Shown in pieces: positions 19,164-26,543 of a stretch of DNA of 64,000 nucleotides (its first letter is position 1; the number at the start of each line of letters is the position of its first letter). The notes under the pieces were generated by a model. The model saw nothing but the letters and a program-made list of their open reading frames with translations. It was not told the origin of the DNA and did no database searches. The DNA lies in NCBI RefSeq assembly GCF_002305895.1, contig NZ_CP022203.1, forward strand, positions 5,862,001 to 5,926,000, in the 5' to 3' direction. The translations under genes and the position numbers were made by a program. The stretch comes from Corallococcus macrosporus DSM 14697. GTDB lineage: Bacteria > Myxococcota > Myxococcia > Myxococcales > Myxococcaceae.

Positions 19164-19607
19164 CCCCACCCTCTCCTTGCCCGCCAGGCCTCCGGGCGGA
19201 TGTCGGACTCCCGACCCGCCGGGGGGCGGGCGGCGCGCAGCACACCAGGAACCCTCCAGGGGGGCAACGGCAGGATTGCCTGCCCCTCGGGCACGGGCGG
19301 GACGAATGGTGCCCCCGCCACGGGCGTTGTCACCGGACACCGTCCGGGATAGACGGTGCCCGGGAGATAACGGGCCCTCCCGCGTTGTCACATTGACTCG
19401 GGGGCGCCGAGCCGCTAGGGTCCGCCGCCTTCCGAAGCCGGACATGGAGTACGGGAGCCTTCGTGCGACCGCCCCAGGCCGGTTTTCGAGCCGTAGAGAG
19501 TGTTGCGCAGGGAGCCGGGGACCCCGGCACAGCGCGAAAGACATTGGACTCAACCGGTCCGGACCGGCGCGAACGCTCCGGGTCGGGGTCGAAGATAGAG
19601 GTGAGCC
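19164..19607. other. 444-base intergenic region between divergent plsX and rpmF
   Basis: No credible gene lies here: open frames crossing it have arginine/proline-rich shadow composition. The part near 19393-19421 has a plausible promoter firing toward rpmF. About 190 bases of untranslated leader would then precede rpmF. That leader (19422-19607) is less GC-extreme than its surroundings and could hold regulatory structure, but I see no defined riboswitch. plsX must also be expressed leftward from here. No clear minus-strand promoter was identified. Confidence 0.6.
19393..19421 (+). promoter_or_regulatory. Candidate sigma-A promoter for rpmF
   Basis: TTGACT (19393-19398), 17-base spacer, TAGGGT (19416-19421). 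The -35 matches five of six consensus positions. The -10 keeps the first, second and last bases; GC-substituted -10 boxes are common in myxobacteria. It is oriented toward rpmF with a long leader. Confidence 0.4.
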
Positions 19608-19796
19608 GTGGGTGTCCCCAAGAAGCGTACTTCGAAGATGCGTCGCGACCGCCGCCGTGCGGCCAACAACAACCTGCGGAGCGCCGTGCAGGTGACCAAG
19701 TGCCCGAACTGCAAGGAGCCGGTGCTTCCCCACCGCGCCTGCACGTCCTGTGGCCAGTACAAGGGCCGTGAGGCCATCGTCCAGGCCGAGGCCTGA
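19608..19796 (+). CDS. rpmF: 50S ribosomal protein L32
   Basis: 62 residues, the full family length. Basic N-terminus [19 protein letters not shown], then a zinc-ribbon CPNC ... CTSC (four cysteines, so the zinc-binding C+ form). The ATG is a GTG-adjacent start: GGTGAGCC precedes GTGGGTGTC, so the initiation codon is GTG or a neighbouring codon in the same frame. It is on the plus strand while its usual neighbours YceD and PlsX are both on the minus strand, so the common yceD-rpmF-plsX operon is broken by an inversion. Confidence 0.96.
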   Translation: MGVPKKRTSKMRRDRRRAANNNLRSAVQVTKCPNCKEPVLPHRACTSCGQYKGREAIVQAEA

Positions 19797-19842
19797 CGCA
19801 CAGCCGCATACAGGGCCCTCCCCGGGCTCCTTGAAGTACGAC

Positions 19843-19912
19843 GGGCCGCGCCTCCTTCACCTGGAGGCCGCGGCCCTTGTCGTTTCCGGGGCCCCGGCAC
19901 CTCCGGGGCCCC
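19843..19912. terminator. Paired hairpins between convergent rpmF and DUF177 gene, likely bidirectional terminator
   Basis: First hairpin at 19843-19876: GGGCCGCGCCTCC pairs with GGAGGCCGCGGCCC with one bulged base, followed by TTGTCGTTT, fitting intrinsic termination of rpmF. Second hairpin at 19888-19912: a perfect 10-bp stem GGGGCCCCGG / CCGGGGCCCC with a 5-base loop, which on the minus strand faces the end of the DUF177 gene (stop at 19925). Confidence 0.6.
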
Positions 19913-19924
19913 ACTGCGCCAGGC

Positions 19925-20530
19925 TCAGTTGCTGAGCTTGATGTTCTTCAGCGGCGCCAGCCGGGGGTCCACCGGGCGGGTGTCACAGGCGCAGGCGACC
20001 TCGTTGCGGTTCGCGCCGCACTGCGAGCACAGCCCCTTGCAGTCCTCGCGGCACACGGCGTTCATTGGCAGGGCCAGCAGGAGCTGCTCCCGGACGATGG
20101 GGTCCAGGTTGATGCTCTTCCCGTCGAAGACTTCCTGATCCGCGTCGTCCATCTCGAAGGAGCCGCCGGACTCGCCCTGGCTGCGCTCCTTCTTCTCCAT
20201 GGCCTTCTCGTCGTCGTCCTTGAAGTCGTCGCCCCGGGCCAGGGACTCCGGCACCAGGTTGAGCGTGAACTCCACGGGGACCTTCGTGGCCACGTCGGTG
20301 AGGCAGCGCTTGCAGGGGCTGGTGACGTCCACCGTGAAGCGCCCCTCCAGCAGCACGCCGCCGCTCAGCTTGCGCAGCGACGCCTTCAACGTCGACGGGG
20401 CGGTGGCCCGGAATCCGGTATCCTCGCCGGAGGCCGCGCCGCCTCCCAGCGTCTCACCGAGCAGCTCGAGATTGATGGGCTCCTCGAGCTTCAGCCCAGC
20501 GTCCTTGATTTGTTCAACCTTTACGAGCAT
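19925..20530 (-). CDS. DUF177 / YceD family protein
   Basis: 201 residues. The DUF177 core is visible as VDVTSPCKRCLTDV (CxxC) followed by INLDPIVREQLLLALPMNAVCREDCKGLCSQCGANRNEVACAC. The C-terminal cysteine set (C-x4-C-x3-C-x2-C) is the family hallmark. An acidic insert (GDDFKDDDEKAMEKKERSQGE) splits the domain. In E. coli and plants the family is linked to 23S rRNA accumulation and is normally co-transcribed with rpmF. Here it converges on rpmF from the other strand. Confidence 0.92.
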   Translation of the reverse strand: MLVKVEQIKDAGLKLEEPINLELLGETLGGGAASGEDTGFRATAPSTLKASLRKLSGGVLLEGRFTVDVTSPCKRCLTDVATKVPVEFTLNLVPESLARGDDFKDDDEKAMEKKERSQGESGGSFEMDDADQEVFDGKSINLDPIVREQLLLALPMNAVCREDCKGLCSQCGANRNEVACACDTRPVDPRLAPLKNIKLSN

Positions 20531-20619
20531 TTACGCTACTTCCAGGCAAAAAGGGGCGCGCAACATAGAGGGCGGGCCCTCCAGCGTCAACACGCCCTCG
20601 TGTGACACCGCCACGAAGA

Positions 20620-20637
20620 TGTCACCGCGCCGTCACC
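20620..20637 (+). promoter_or_regulatory. Pho-box-like direct repeat upstream of the TPR-lipoprotein-PhoPR operon
   Basis: TGTCACC (20620-20626) and CGTCACC (20631-20637) are repeated at exactly 11 bp, the spacing of PhoB/PhoP half-sites. It lies 57-74 bases upstream of the first ATG of the plus-strand operon that encodes a PhoP/PhoR-like pair, which suggests autoregulation. The same pattern occurs near pstS, pstC and the GT21 gene. No wet evidence. Confidence 0.5.
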
Positions 20638-20693
20638 CTCGGTGGGCCGGCCTTCGTGGATTCTCTCGATAACGTTTTGATAGGTTCGAATCG

Positions 20694-21629
20694 ATGCACG
20701 GACACGGCTGGCGGTTGCGCGGGTGGGTCCTCCTGCTGGTGCTGGGCCTGGGTGCCCGACCGGGCTGGAGCCGGCCCCTCTTCCCTGGGCCCGTACTCTG
20801 CCAGCTCGGCCCGGCGAGCCCGGCCATCACCGAGGCCCGCGCCCAGATTGACCAGGGCGCGTTTGAAAAGGCCCGGCGCACGCTCCTGGAGGGCCTGGAC
20901 GCGCCGGACCTGACGGATGACCAGTTGGTGGAGATGTACCGCCTGCTGGGCCTGACGGCCCTCTACCTGGGGGACGAGCCCCAGGCCCGCGACGCCTACG
21001 AGAAGCTGCTCCAGGCCCGGCCCGACTACGAGCTGCCGCGCACCGCCCCGCCCAAGCTGCGCGCCCTCTACGCGCGCATCCGCGAGGACATCAAGAGCCG
21101 CCGCGTCCGCCCCGTCACCCTGGACGTGGACCCCATCCCCGACCCGCCCGGCGGCGAGCCCGTCGTCGTGGAGGCCACCATCCAGGACCTGGCCCTGGGC
21201 GCCCGCGCGCGCCTCTTCTACCGGCGCGCCGGGGACGAGGCCTACAGCTCGGTGGACTTCGCGAGAGACCGCACGCCGGAGGGCCGCGGCCGCGAGCGCT
21301 ACCGCGCGGTGCTGCCCGCGTACGAGGTCCCCTCCGAGGCCGACGCCTACGAGATGGAGTACTACTTCGAGGTCGCGGACGCGGCGCAGCGCCGGCTCGC
21401 GGGCCGGGGGGACTCCTTCCAGCCGCTCATCTTCCAGGTGGCGCCCCGGTCCCCGCGCGCCGGCGCCGCCGCCGAGCCCGCCTCCCGGCCCTGGTACAAG
21501 AGCCCCTGGCTCTGGGTGGGCGTGGGCGCGGTGGCCATTGGCGCCACCGCCGGCGTCGTGGCGCTGACCTCCGGCGAGGAGCGGGGCCGCGTCCCCATCA
21601 CCATCCGCGTGGAGCCCCCTGCCCCATGA
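20694..21629 (+). CDS. Exported TPR-containing protein with C-terminal membrane anchor, first gene of a two-component operon
   Basis: 311 residues. An N-terminal signal peptide (WRLRGWVLLLVLGLGARPGWS) precedes a TPR-like region at about 45-125 (ARAQIDQGAFEKARRTLLEGL, LGDEPQARDAYEKLLQARPDYELP). A beta-rich domain follows at about 135-250. A hydrophobic helix near 270-292 (SPWLWVGVGAVAIGATAGVVAL) and a short charged tail end the protein. This layout recurs in myxobacterial exported TPR proteins that pair with a lipoprotein. The stop overlaps the next ATG (ATGA). Function is unknown; the linkage suggests an input or target of the adjacent PhoP/PhoR-like system. Confidence 0.78.
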   Translation: MHGHGWRLRGWVLLLVLGLGARPGWSRPLFPGPVLCQLGPASPAITEARAQIDQGAFEKARRTLLEGLDAPDLTDDQLVEMYRLLGLTALYLGDEPQARDAYEKLLQARPDYELPRTAPPKLRALYARIREDIKSRRVRPVTLDVDPIPDPPGGEPVVVEATIQDLALGARARLFYRRAGDEAYSSVDFARDRTPEGRGRERYRAVLPAYEVPSEADAYEMEYYFEVADAAQRRLAGRGDSFQPLIFQVAPRSPRAGAAAEPASRPWYKSPWLWVGVGAVAIGATAGVVALTSGEERGRVPITIRVEPPAP

Positions 21630-22129
21630 GCCTGCGACTCCTGTCCCCGCTGTTGCTGCTCGGCCTGGGCGCGTGTGGCCCGGACGCCGAGCCCGCGGGC
21701 CGCTTCCCCCTGGCCCTGACGTTGGAGCGCGCGGTGGCCAACGACGTCCAGGCCCTGCAGGTGGCCGTGGTGACGCGCGGCTCCAGCCGGAGCTGCATCG
21801 AAATCGAGCGCACCTGCCTGGGCACCCAGGTGCGGCGGGATGACCTGGTGGTGCTGAAGGACGCCCAGGGCCGCGAGGGCCGGGCCCTGCGCTTCCCGGT
21901 GGACCTGGCGACCCTCCAATCGGGTGGAAGCCTGGAGCTGGCGGTGGAGGTGCCCGTGGGCCGAGATTACGCGCTCGTCATCGAGGCCATCACCACGGGG
22001 GCGACGCCCGGCTTCCTGGGCAGCTCGTGCAACTACCTCCGGGAGGTCAACGCGGGTGACAACCCGCCGGTGATCGCCGCGCCCCTGACGCTGACCGGTG
22101 GAGACTGCAATCCGTCCATCGCGCCCTGA
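21626..22129 (+). CDS. Putative lipoprotein, function unknown
   Basis: 167 residues. The signal sequence MSLRLLSPLLLLGLGACG has a clear lipobox (LGAC, cysteine at 17). The remainder is a small beta-rich domain with four further cysteines (SCIEIERTC, SSCNYL, GGDC), which could form two disulfides in the periplasm. No named family is recognised. It overlaps the upstream TPR gene by four bases and precedes the response regulator by 25 bases, so all four genes probably form one transcript. Confidence 0.78.
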   Translation: MSLRLLSPLLLLGLGACGPDAEPAGRFPLALTLERAVANDVQALQVAVVTRGSSRSCIEIERTCLGTQVRRDDLVVLKDAQGREGRALRFPVDLATLQSGGSLELAVEVPVGRDYALVIEAITTGATPGFLGSSCNYLREVNAGDNPPVIAAPLTLTGGDCNPSIAP

Positions 22130-22154
22130 GCGCGGCGGGACTCAAGAGGACTTC

Positions 22155-22835
22155 ATGTCGCGCATCCTGATTATCGAGGACGAGCAGGACCTCGCCGGCC
22201 TCGTCGACTACAACCTGCGCGCCGCGGGTTTCGAGACGGAGACGGCGAACACGGGCGCGGGCGGGCTCGCCAAGGCGCGCGCGCATCCTCCGGACCTGGT
22301 GCTGCTGGATTTGATGCTGCCGGACGTGGCGGGCAGCGAGGTGCTGCGCATGCTCAAGGCAGACACCGAGCTGCGCAAGGCGTCCGTCATCATCGTCAGC
22401 GCCAAGGGCCAGGAGTCGGACCGGGTGCAGGGCCTGGAGCTGGGCGCGGACGACTACGTGGTGAAGCCCTTCTCCGTCCGCGAGCTCCTCCTGCGCGTCA
22501 AGGCCGTGCTGCGCCGCGCGGACGCGGAGGACGGGCCCGCCGCGGTGCTGGCCTCCGGCGACATCAGCCTGGACACCACCCGCCACCAGGTGCGCGTGAA
22601 GGGGGAGGAAGTCCTCCTCACCGCGCTGGAGTTCCGCCTGCTGCGCACCCTGCTGGAGCGCTCGGACCGGGTGCAGACGCGCGAGGTGCTGCTGTCGGAC
22701 GTCTGGGGCATCCAGGCGGAGATCCACACCCGCACCGTGGACACGCACATCAAGCGGCTGCGCGAGAAGCTGGGCCCCGCCGGGGACATCATCGAGACGG
22801 TGCGCGGCGTGGGCTACAAGCTCAGCCCCCCGTGA
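22155..22835 (+). CDS. OmpR/PhoB-family response regulator (PhoP-like)
   Basis: 226 residues. The receiver is 1-120 (D9-E-D at beta 1, acceptor in LVLLDLMLPDVAG, conserved ADDYVVKPFS). A winged-helix DNA-binding domain follows (about 130-226: LTALEFRLLRTLLERSDRVQTREVLLSDVWG, RTVDTHIKRLREKLG, VRGVGYKL). The start is ATG 22155, with GAGGA six bases upstream. The kinase gene follows after 21 bases. The sequence is of the PhoP/PhoB class that binds 11-bp direct repeats, which fits the repeat at 20620-20637. Several PhoRP pairs are known in M. xanthus; I cannot say which one this is. Confidence 0.93.
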   Translation: MSRILIIEDEQDLAGLVDYNLRAAGFETETANTGAGGLAKARAHPPDLVLLDLMLPDVAGSEVLRMLKADTELRKASVIIVSAKGQESDRVQGLELGADDYVVKPFSVRELLLRVKAVLRRADAEDGPAAVLASGDISLDTTRHQVRVKGEEVLLTALEFRLLRTLLERSDRVQTREVLLSDVWGIQAEIHTRTVDTHIKRLREKLGPAGDIIETVRGVGYKLSPP

Positions 22836-22856
22836 CGCGAACCCCACGCCCCGCCC

Positions 22857-24218
22857 ATGCCCCTGCGCGCCACGCTCCTTCCGCTCCTGCTGCCCGCCTT
22901 CGTCGTCGCGACGCTCGTCGCCCTCCTGGACGGCCCCAAGGAGGTCGTCGCCGCGGCGCTGGTCGCGCTCGCCGGCTCCCTCATGTCCCTGGGCGTGAGC
23001 CGCGGGACGCTGCAGCGCCAACTGGACCTGCTGGCCCGCCACACGCGCGACCGCGCCGAGGGCGGCCCGGGCGCGCCCCCCGCCGTCCCGGAGCGGCTGG
23101 ATGAAGTGGCCGGCCTGGAGGGCGCCATCGACTCCCTCCACGCCCAGTTGTCCGCGCGCTCCGCCATGCTCACGCAGGAGGCGCGCACCCTCACCGCGGT
23201 GCTGGACGGCATGGCGGAGGGCATCTGGGTGACGGACGACGAGGGCACGGTGGTGCGCCACAACGACGCCCTCCGGGACATGCTGGCCTCCACCAGCGGG
23301 GAACTCACGGGCCAGCGCCCCCTGGCCCTCATCCGCAACGAGGCGCTGCACGACGCCGTCATCCGCGCCTGCCGGGAGGGCGCCTCCAGCCACCTGGAGC
23401 TCACGCTGGACGGCCTCTTCCCGCGCACGCTGTCCATCCGGGTGACGCCCCTGGCCAAGGACTTGCCGGGCAGCGCCGCCGTCTTCCACGACGTCACCGA
23501 GCTGCGCCGCCTGGAGAAGGTGCGCAAGGACTTCGTGGCCAACGTGTCGCACGAGCTGCGCACGCCCATCACCGCCATCCGCGGCTACGCGGAGACGCTC
23601 CAGGGCGGCGCCCTCAATGACCCCGTCATGGCGCCGAAGATGGTGGAGATCATCCACCGCCAGTCCGAGCGCCTGTCCGAGCTGGTGGAGGACCTGCTGG
23701 AGCTGTCCCGCCTGGAGGCCCGCGAGGTGAGCCTGAAGCGCGGCCGCGTGCCCCTGGCGGACGCCGCCGCCCGCGCCGCGGACACCGTGCGCCCCAAGGC
23801 CGAGGGCAAGGGCCAGGTGGTTTCACTCCATGTCCCTCCCGACCTGCTCGCGGAGGGCGACACCCGGGCCGTGGAGCAGGTGCTGCTCAACCTGCTGGAC
23901 AACGCGGTGAAGTACACGCCGGCGGGCGGGCAGGTGGACGTGTACGGCGCGTGCGAGTCGGGCCGCTGCGTGGTGCGGGTGAAGGACACGGGGGTGGGCA
24001 TCGAGCCCAAGCACCTGTCCCGCATCTTCGAGCGCTTCTACCGGGTGGACAAGGGCCGCAGCCGGGACATGGGGGGCACGGGGCTGGGGCTGTCCATCGT
24101 CAAGCACCTGCTGCAGGCCATGGACGGCGAGGTCAAGGTGGAGAGCCAACCCAACGAGGGGAGCACCTTCACCATTTTTCTGCCCCTGGCGGCTTCATCG
24201 AACGCGGCGACCGGGTAG
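22857..24218 (+). CDS. PhoR-like sensor histidine kinase
   Basis: 453 residues. Two close N-terminal membrane helices (about 5-24 and 28-48) have almost no periplasmic loop, as in PhoR. A HAMP-like/coiled linker and a PAS domain (about 110-215, VLDGMAEGIWVTDDEGTVVRHN) come next. HisKA has H232 in VANVSHELRTPITAIRGYAE. The HATPase has NLLDNAVKYTP, VKDTGVGIEPKHLSRIFERFYRVDKGRS and GGTGLGLSIVKHL. It lacks an obvious ligand-binding ectodomain. In the phosphate system PhoR is controlled by Pst/PhoU, and pst genes lie 8 kb downstream. A role in phosphate sensing is inference. Confidence 0.9.
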   Translation: MPLRATLLPLLLPAFVVATLVALLDGPKEVVAAALVALAGSLMSLGVSRGTLQRQLDLLARHTRDRAEGGPGAPPAVPERLDEVAGLEGAIDSLHAQLSARSAMLTQEARTLTAVLDGMAEGIWVTDDEGTVVRHNDALRDMLASTSGELTGQRPLALIRNEALHDAVIRACREGASSHLELTLDGLFPRTLSIRVTPLAKDLPGSAAVFHDVTELRRLEKVRKDFVANVSHELRTPITAIRGYAETLQGGALNDPVMAPKMVEIIHRQSERLSELVEDLLELSRLEAREVSLKRGRVPLADAAARAADTVRPKAEGKGQVVSLHVPPDLLAEGDTRAVEQVLLNLLDNAVKYTPAGGQVDVYGACESGRCVVRVKDTGVGIEPKHLSRIFERFYRVDKGRSRDMGGTGLGLSIVKHLLQAMDGEVKVESQPNEGSTFTIFLPLAASSNAATG

Positions 24219-24230
24219 GATGCAGCCACC

Positions 24231-25175
24231 ATGCGGGTCGCCATCCTCGCGGACATCCACGGCAATCTTCCCGCCTGCGAGGCCGTCCTCGAGGACATCG
24301 CGCGCTCGGTGGCACCCGACTACATCGTCGCCGCCGGTGACCTGGCGCTGCGCGGCGCGCACCCGCGCGAGACGGTGGACCTGCTCTTCGACCGGTGTGA
24401 CTCGGTGCTGATGGGCAACACCGACTGCTACCTGGCGGGCAACTACCTGGGTGGCGCCTACCGGGAGAAGGACCACTGGAAGACGGAGCTGCTGCGCTGG
24501 ACGCGGGATCAGCTCGGCGGCGCGCTGCTGGAGAAGCTGGGCGCCCTGCCCTTCTCCGCGCGCTACTCGCCGCGCAAGGGGCAGGACCTCTTCGTCTGCC
24601 ACGCCAACCCGCGCAACCTCGAGGAGTCGCTGGACCCCACGCTGGATGACGTCGCGGTGCGCCGCTTCTTCAGCCACCTGGACGCGGCGGCCTGCGCCTT
24701 CGGGCACCTGCACTTCCCCTACCGCCGCCGCGTGGGCCGCATGCTCATCGCGGACGTGGCCAGCGCGGGCATCCCCCGGGACGGAGACCTGCGCCCCGCC
24801 TATGGCGTCTTCACCTTCACCCCCAAGGGCTGGCGGGTGCAGATTCGCCGCGTGCGCTACCCGGTGCGCAAGGCCACCCAGGCCCTCACCGCGCGCCGCG
24901 TCCCCGGCGGGCCGCTGCTCGTCCACAAGCTGGTGGAGGCGCGCTACCGCCACCACAACGCGCTGATGGAGGCCGCGCGCCGCCACTCCGGCCTGCCCCC
25001 GCCGGGGCCCGTGCTGCGCCCGCCGCCAGGGGCCGCCTCGCGCGCCGCGGCCTCGCCCATGGACAGCCGCCCCTCCCCGGAGGTCGACCCGGCCTCGCTG
25101 CCCACGGACATGGACGGCACCGTGACGGGCGCCGCGCCGCTGCCCCCGGACGCGCTCAACGATTTCGAAGGGTAG
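24231..25175 (+). CDS. Calcineurin-type metallophosphoesterase
   Basis: 314 residues. The YfcE/MJ0936-type metallophosphatase core has all metal motifs: ADIHGN (D8, H10), AAGDLALRG, GNTDC, VCHANP and FGHLHFPY. A disordered tail follows (about 250-314, rich in Pro, Ala and Ser, acidic at the end), not needed for catalysis. It starts 12 bases after the kinase stop and so is probably the fifth gene of the operon. Substrate unknown; phosphodiesters or phosphoproteins are both possible for the family. Confidence 0.88.
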   Translation: MRVAILADIHGNLPACEAVLEDIARSVAPDYIVAAGDLALRGAHPRETVDLLFDRCDSVLMGNTDCYLAGNYLGGAYREKDHWKTELLRWTRDQLGGALLEKLGALPFSARYSPRKGQDLFVCHANPRNLEESLDPTLDDVAVRRFFSHLDAAACAFGHLHFPYRRRVGRMLIADVASAGIPRDGDLRPAYGVFTFTPKGWRVQIRRVRYPVRKATQALTARRVPGGPLLVHKLVEARYRHHNALMEAARRHSGLPPPGPVLRPPPGAASRAAASPMDSRPSPEVDPASLPTDMDGTVTGAAPLPPDALNDFEG

Positions 25176-25234
25176 ACGTTGTCGCCAGGCCGTTGCTTGC
25201 GCGGGGCCGCTGGGAGTGATTCACGGCGGTCACC

Positions 25235-25729
25235 ATGTCTGCTCGCGAGCTGCCCCTGCTGTTCGTCCGCCACGCCGTCGCGGAGGACTCCCATGTCCTG
25301 GGCGACGAGGCCCGTGCCCTCACCCCGGAAGGCCGCGCCGCCTTCCGCCACCACGCCCGCAAGCTGGCGCGCCTCACGCCGCTGCGAGGCATCATCACCA
25401 GCCCGCTGGTGCGCGCCGTCCAGACGGCGGAGCTGCTCGCGGAGGCGCTCGGCGTGGCGGGCGTGGAGGTCCACCCCGCCCTGCTGCCCCAGCGCGGCGC
25501 GCACAAGCGCATCGTCGACCTGGCGCGGGAGCGAGGCGCGGGCTGGGCCCTGGTGGGCCACAATCCCTCGCTGGAGCGCGCGGCCCAGCGCGCGTTGGAG
25601 CATGAGCTACCCGACAAGCTCCGCAAGGGCGCGGCGCTGGCCCTGCATCCGATGAAGGAGGGCGGCTTCACGCTCGCGTGGTGGGCCACGCCGGGCAGGC
25701 CGGTGAAGCGCCCGGGCGACCTGCGCTGA
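25235..25729 (+). CDS. SixA-like histidine phosphatase
   Basis: 164 residues. RHG-family phosphatase with catalytic R12-H13 in LLFVRHAVAED and the second histidine in ALVGHNPSLE. ITSPLVRAVQTAELLAEAL is the typical helix after the phosphate loop. E. coli SixA dephosphorylates phosphohistidine (ArcB HPt, NPr). Here the family member sits 59 bases after a phosphoesterase and downstream of a histidine kinase, so a role in damping phosphorelay signalling is possible but unproven. Confidence 0.88.
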   Translation: MSARELPLLFVRHAVAEDSHVLGDEARALTPEGRAAFRHHARKLARLTPLRGIITSPLVRAVQTAELLAEALGVAGVEVHPALLPQRGAHKRIVDLARERGAGWALVGHNPSLERAAQRALEHELPDKLRKGAALALHPMKEGGFTLAWWATPGRPVKRPGDLR

Positions 25730-25802
25730 CAGCCCGCAGAAGCGAAGCGGGAGAACGGCGCCTTGAGAAGGGCCGTCCTCCCGCGTGCCTGCTCCGGCCG
25801 CG

Positions 25803-26543
25803 TTACGACCGGCTGGCGGCGACCGACAGGTGCGCGGCGCCGTTGCCGTTCGCCAGCGCGCCGGGGTTGTGCGGCTCCGTGCCCAGCTCGCGCAGCAGCG
25901 CCTCGCCCACCAGCTCATCCATGGGGACGAAGCGGCCCAGCGCCGGGCGCCAGGCGTGGACCTGCGCGGTGCCGATGTCGAACCACCAGCCGTGCAGCCG
26001 CAGCGTGCCCGCGTCGAGGCGCTCCTTCACCCACGGGTAGCTGGCGATGTGCTCCATCTGCAGCAGCACGTTGTTCTGGGACAGGCGGTCGTAGTCCGCC
26101 CGGCCCTCGCCCAGCTTCGGGTTCGCCGCCATGCGCTGGAGCGCGGCCTTGCCGTGCTCGAGCCAGCCGCTGAGGTTCGGGTTCTCCGGCCCCACGCCGC
26201 CCGCGAGGACGGCCTTCATCGCGCCGCAGCTCGAGTGGCCGCACACGACGATGTCCTCCACCGGCAGGTTGCGGAGCGAGAACTCCAGCGCGGCCGCCTC
26301 GGACTGGTCGCGCGTCGACTGCCCCTTGGAGTCCGACGGCGGCACCATGTTGCCCACGTTGCGGACCACGAAGAGGTCGCCCGGGTCCGTGGACACGAGC
26401 AGGTTGGGCACCACGCGGCTGTCCGCGCAGGCGATGAAGAGGCAATCCGGCTTCTGCCCCTGCGCCAGCAACGCGAACTTCTCCCGGTAGTTGGAACGGG
26501 CGTTGAGCTGAAAGTCCAACAGACCGCGGATGAGCTTCCTCAC
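25803..26543 (-). CDS. Beta-class carbonic anhydrase
   Basis: 246 residues. Zinc ligands C39, H103 and C106 with the D41-R43 dyad (IACADSRV, VCGHSSCGAM) define an active beta carbonic anhydrase. The start is GTG 26543, overlapping the SulP stop codon (GTGA), so it is co-translated with the transporter. It interconverts CO2 and bicarbonate in the cytoplasm. Pairing with a SulP/BicA-like transporter points to bicarbonate acquisition or pH balance. A 25-residue Ala/Asn-rich C-terminal tail extends past the core. Confidence 0.95.
   Translation of the reverse strand: MRKLIRGLLDFQLNARSNYREKFALLAQGQKPDCLFIACADSRVVPNLLVSTDPGDLFVVRNVGNMVPPSDSKGQSTRDQSEAAALEFSLRNLPVEDIVVCGHSSCGAMKAVLAGGVGPENPNLSGWLEHGKAALQRMAANPKLGEGRADYDRLSQNNVLLQMEHIASYPWVKERLDAGTLRLHGWWFDIGTAQVHAWRPALGRFVPMDELVGEALLRELGTEPHNPGALANGNGAAHLSVAASRS

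Noticed and set aside
25756-25777. Hairpin between SixA and carbonic anhydrase genes as a terminator
   Set aside because: Bulged stem without a T-run; too weak to call.
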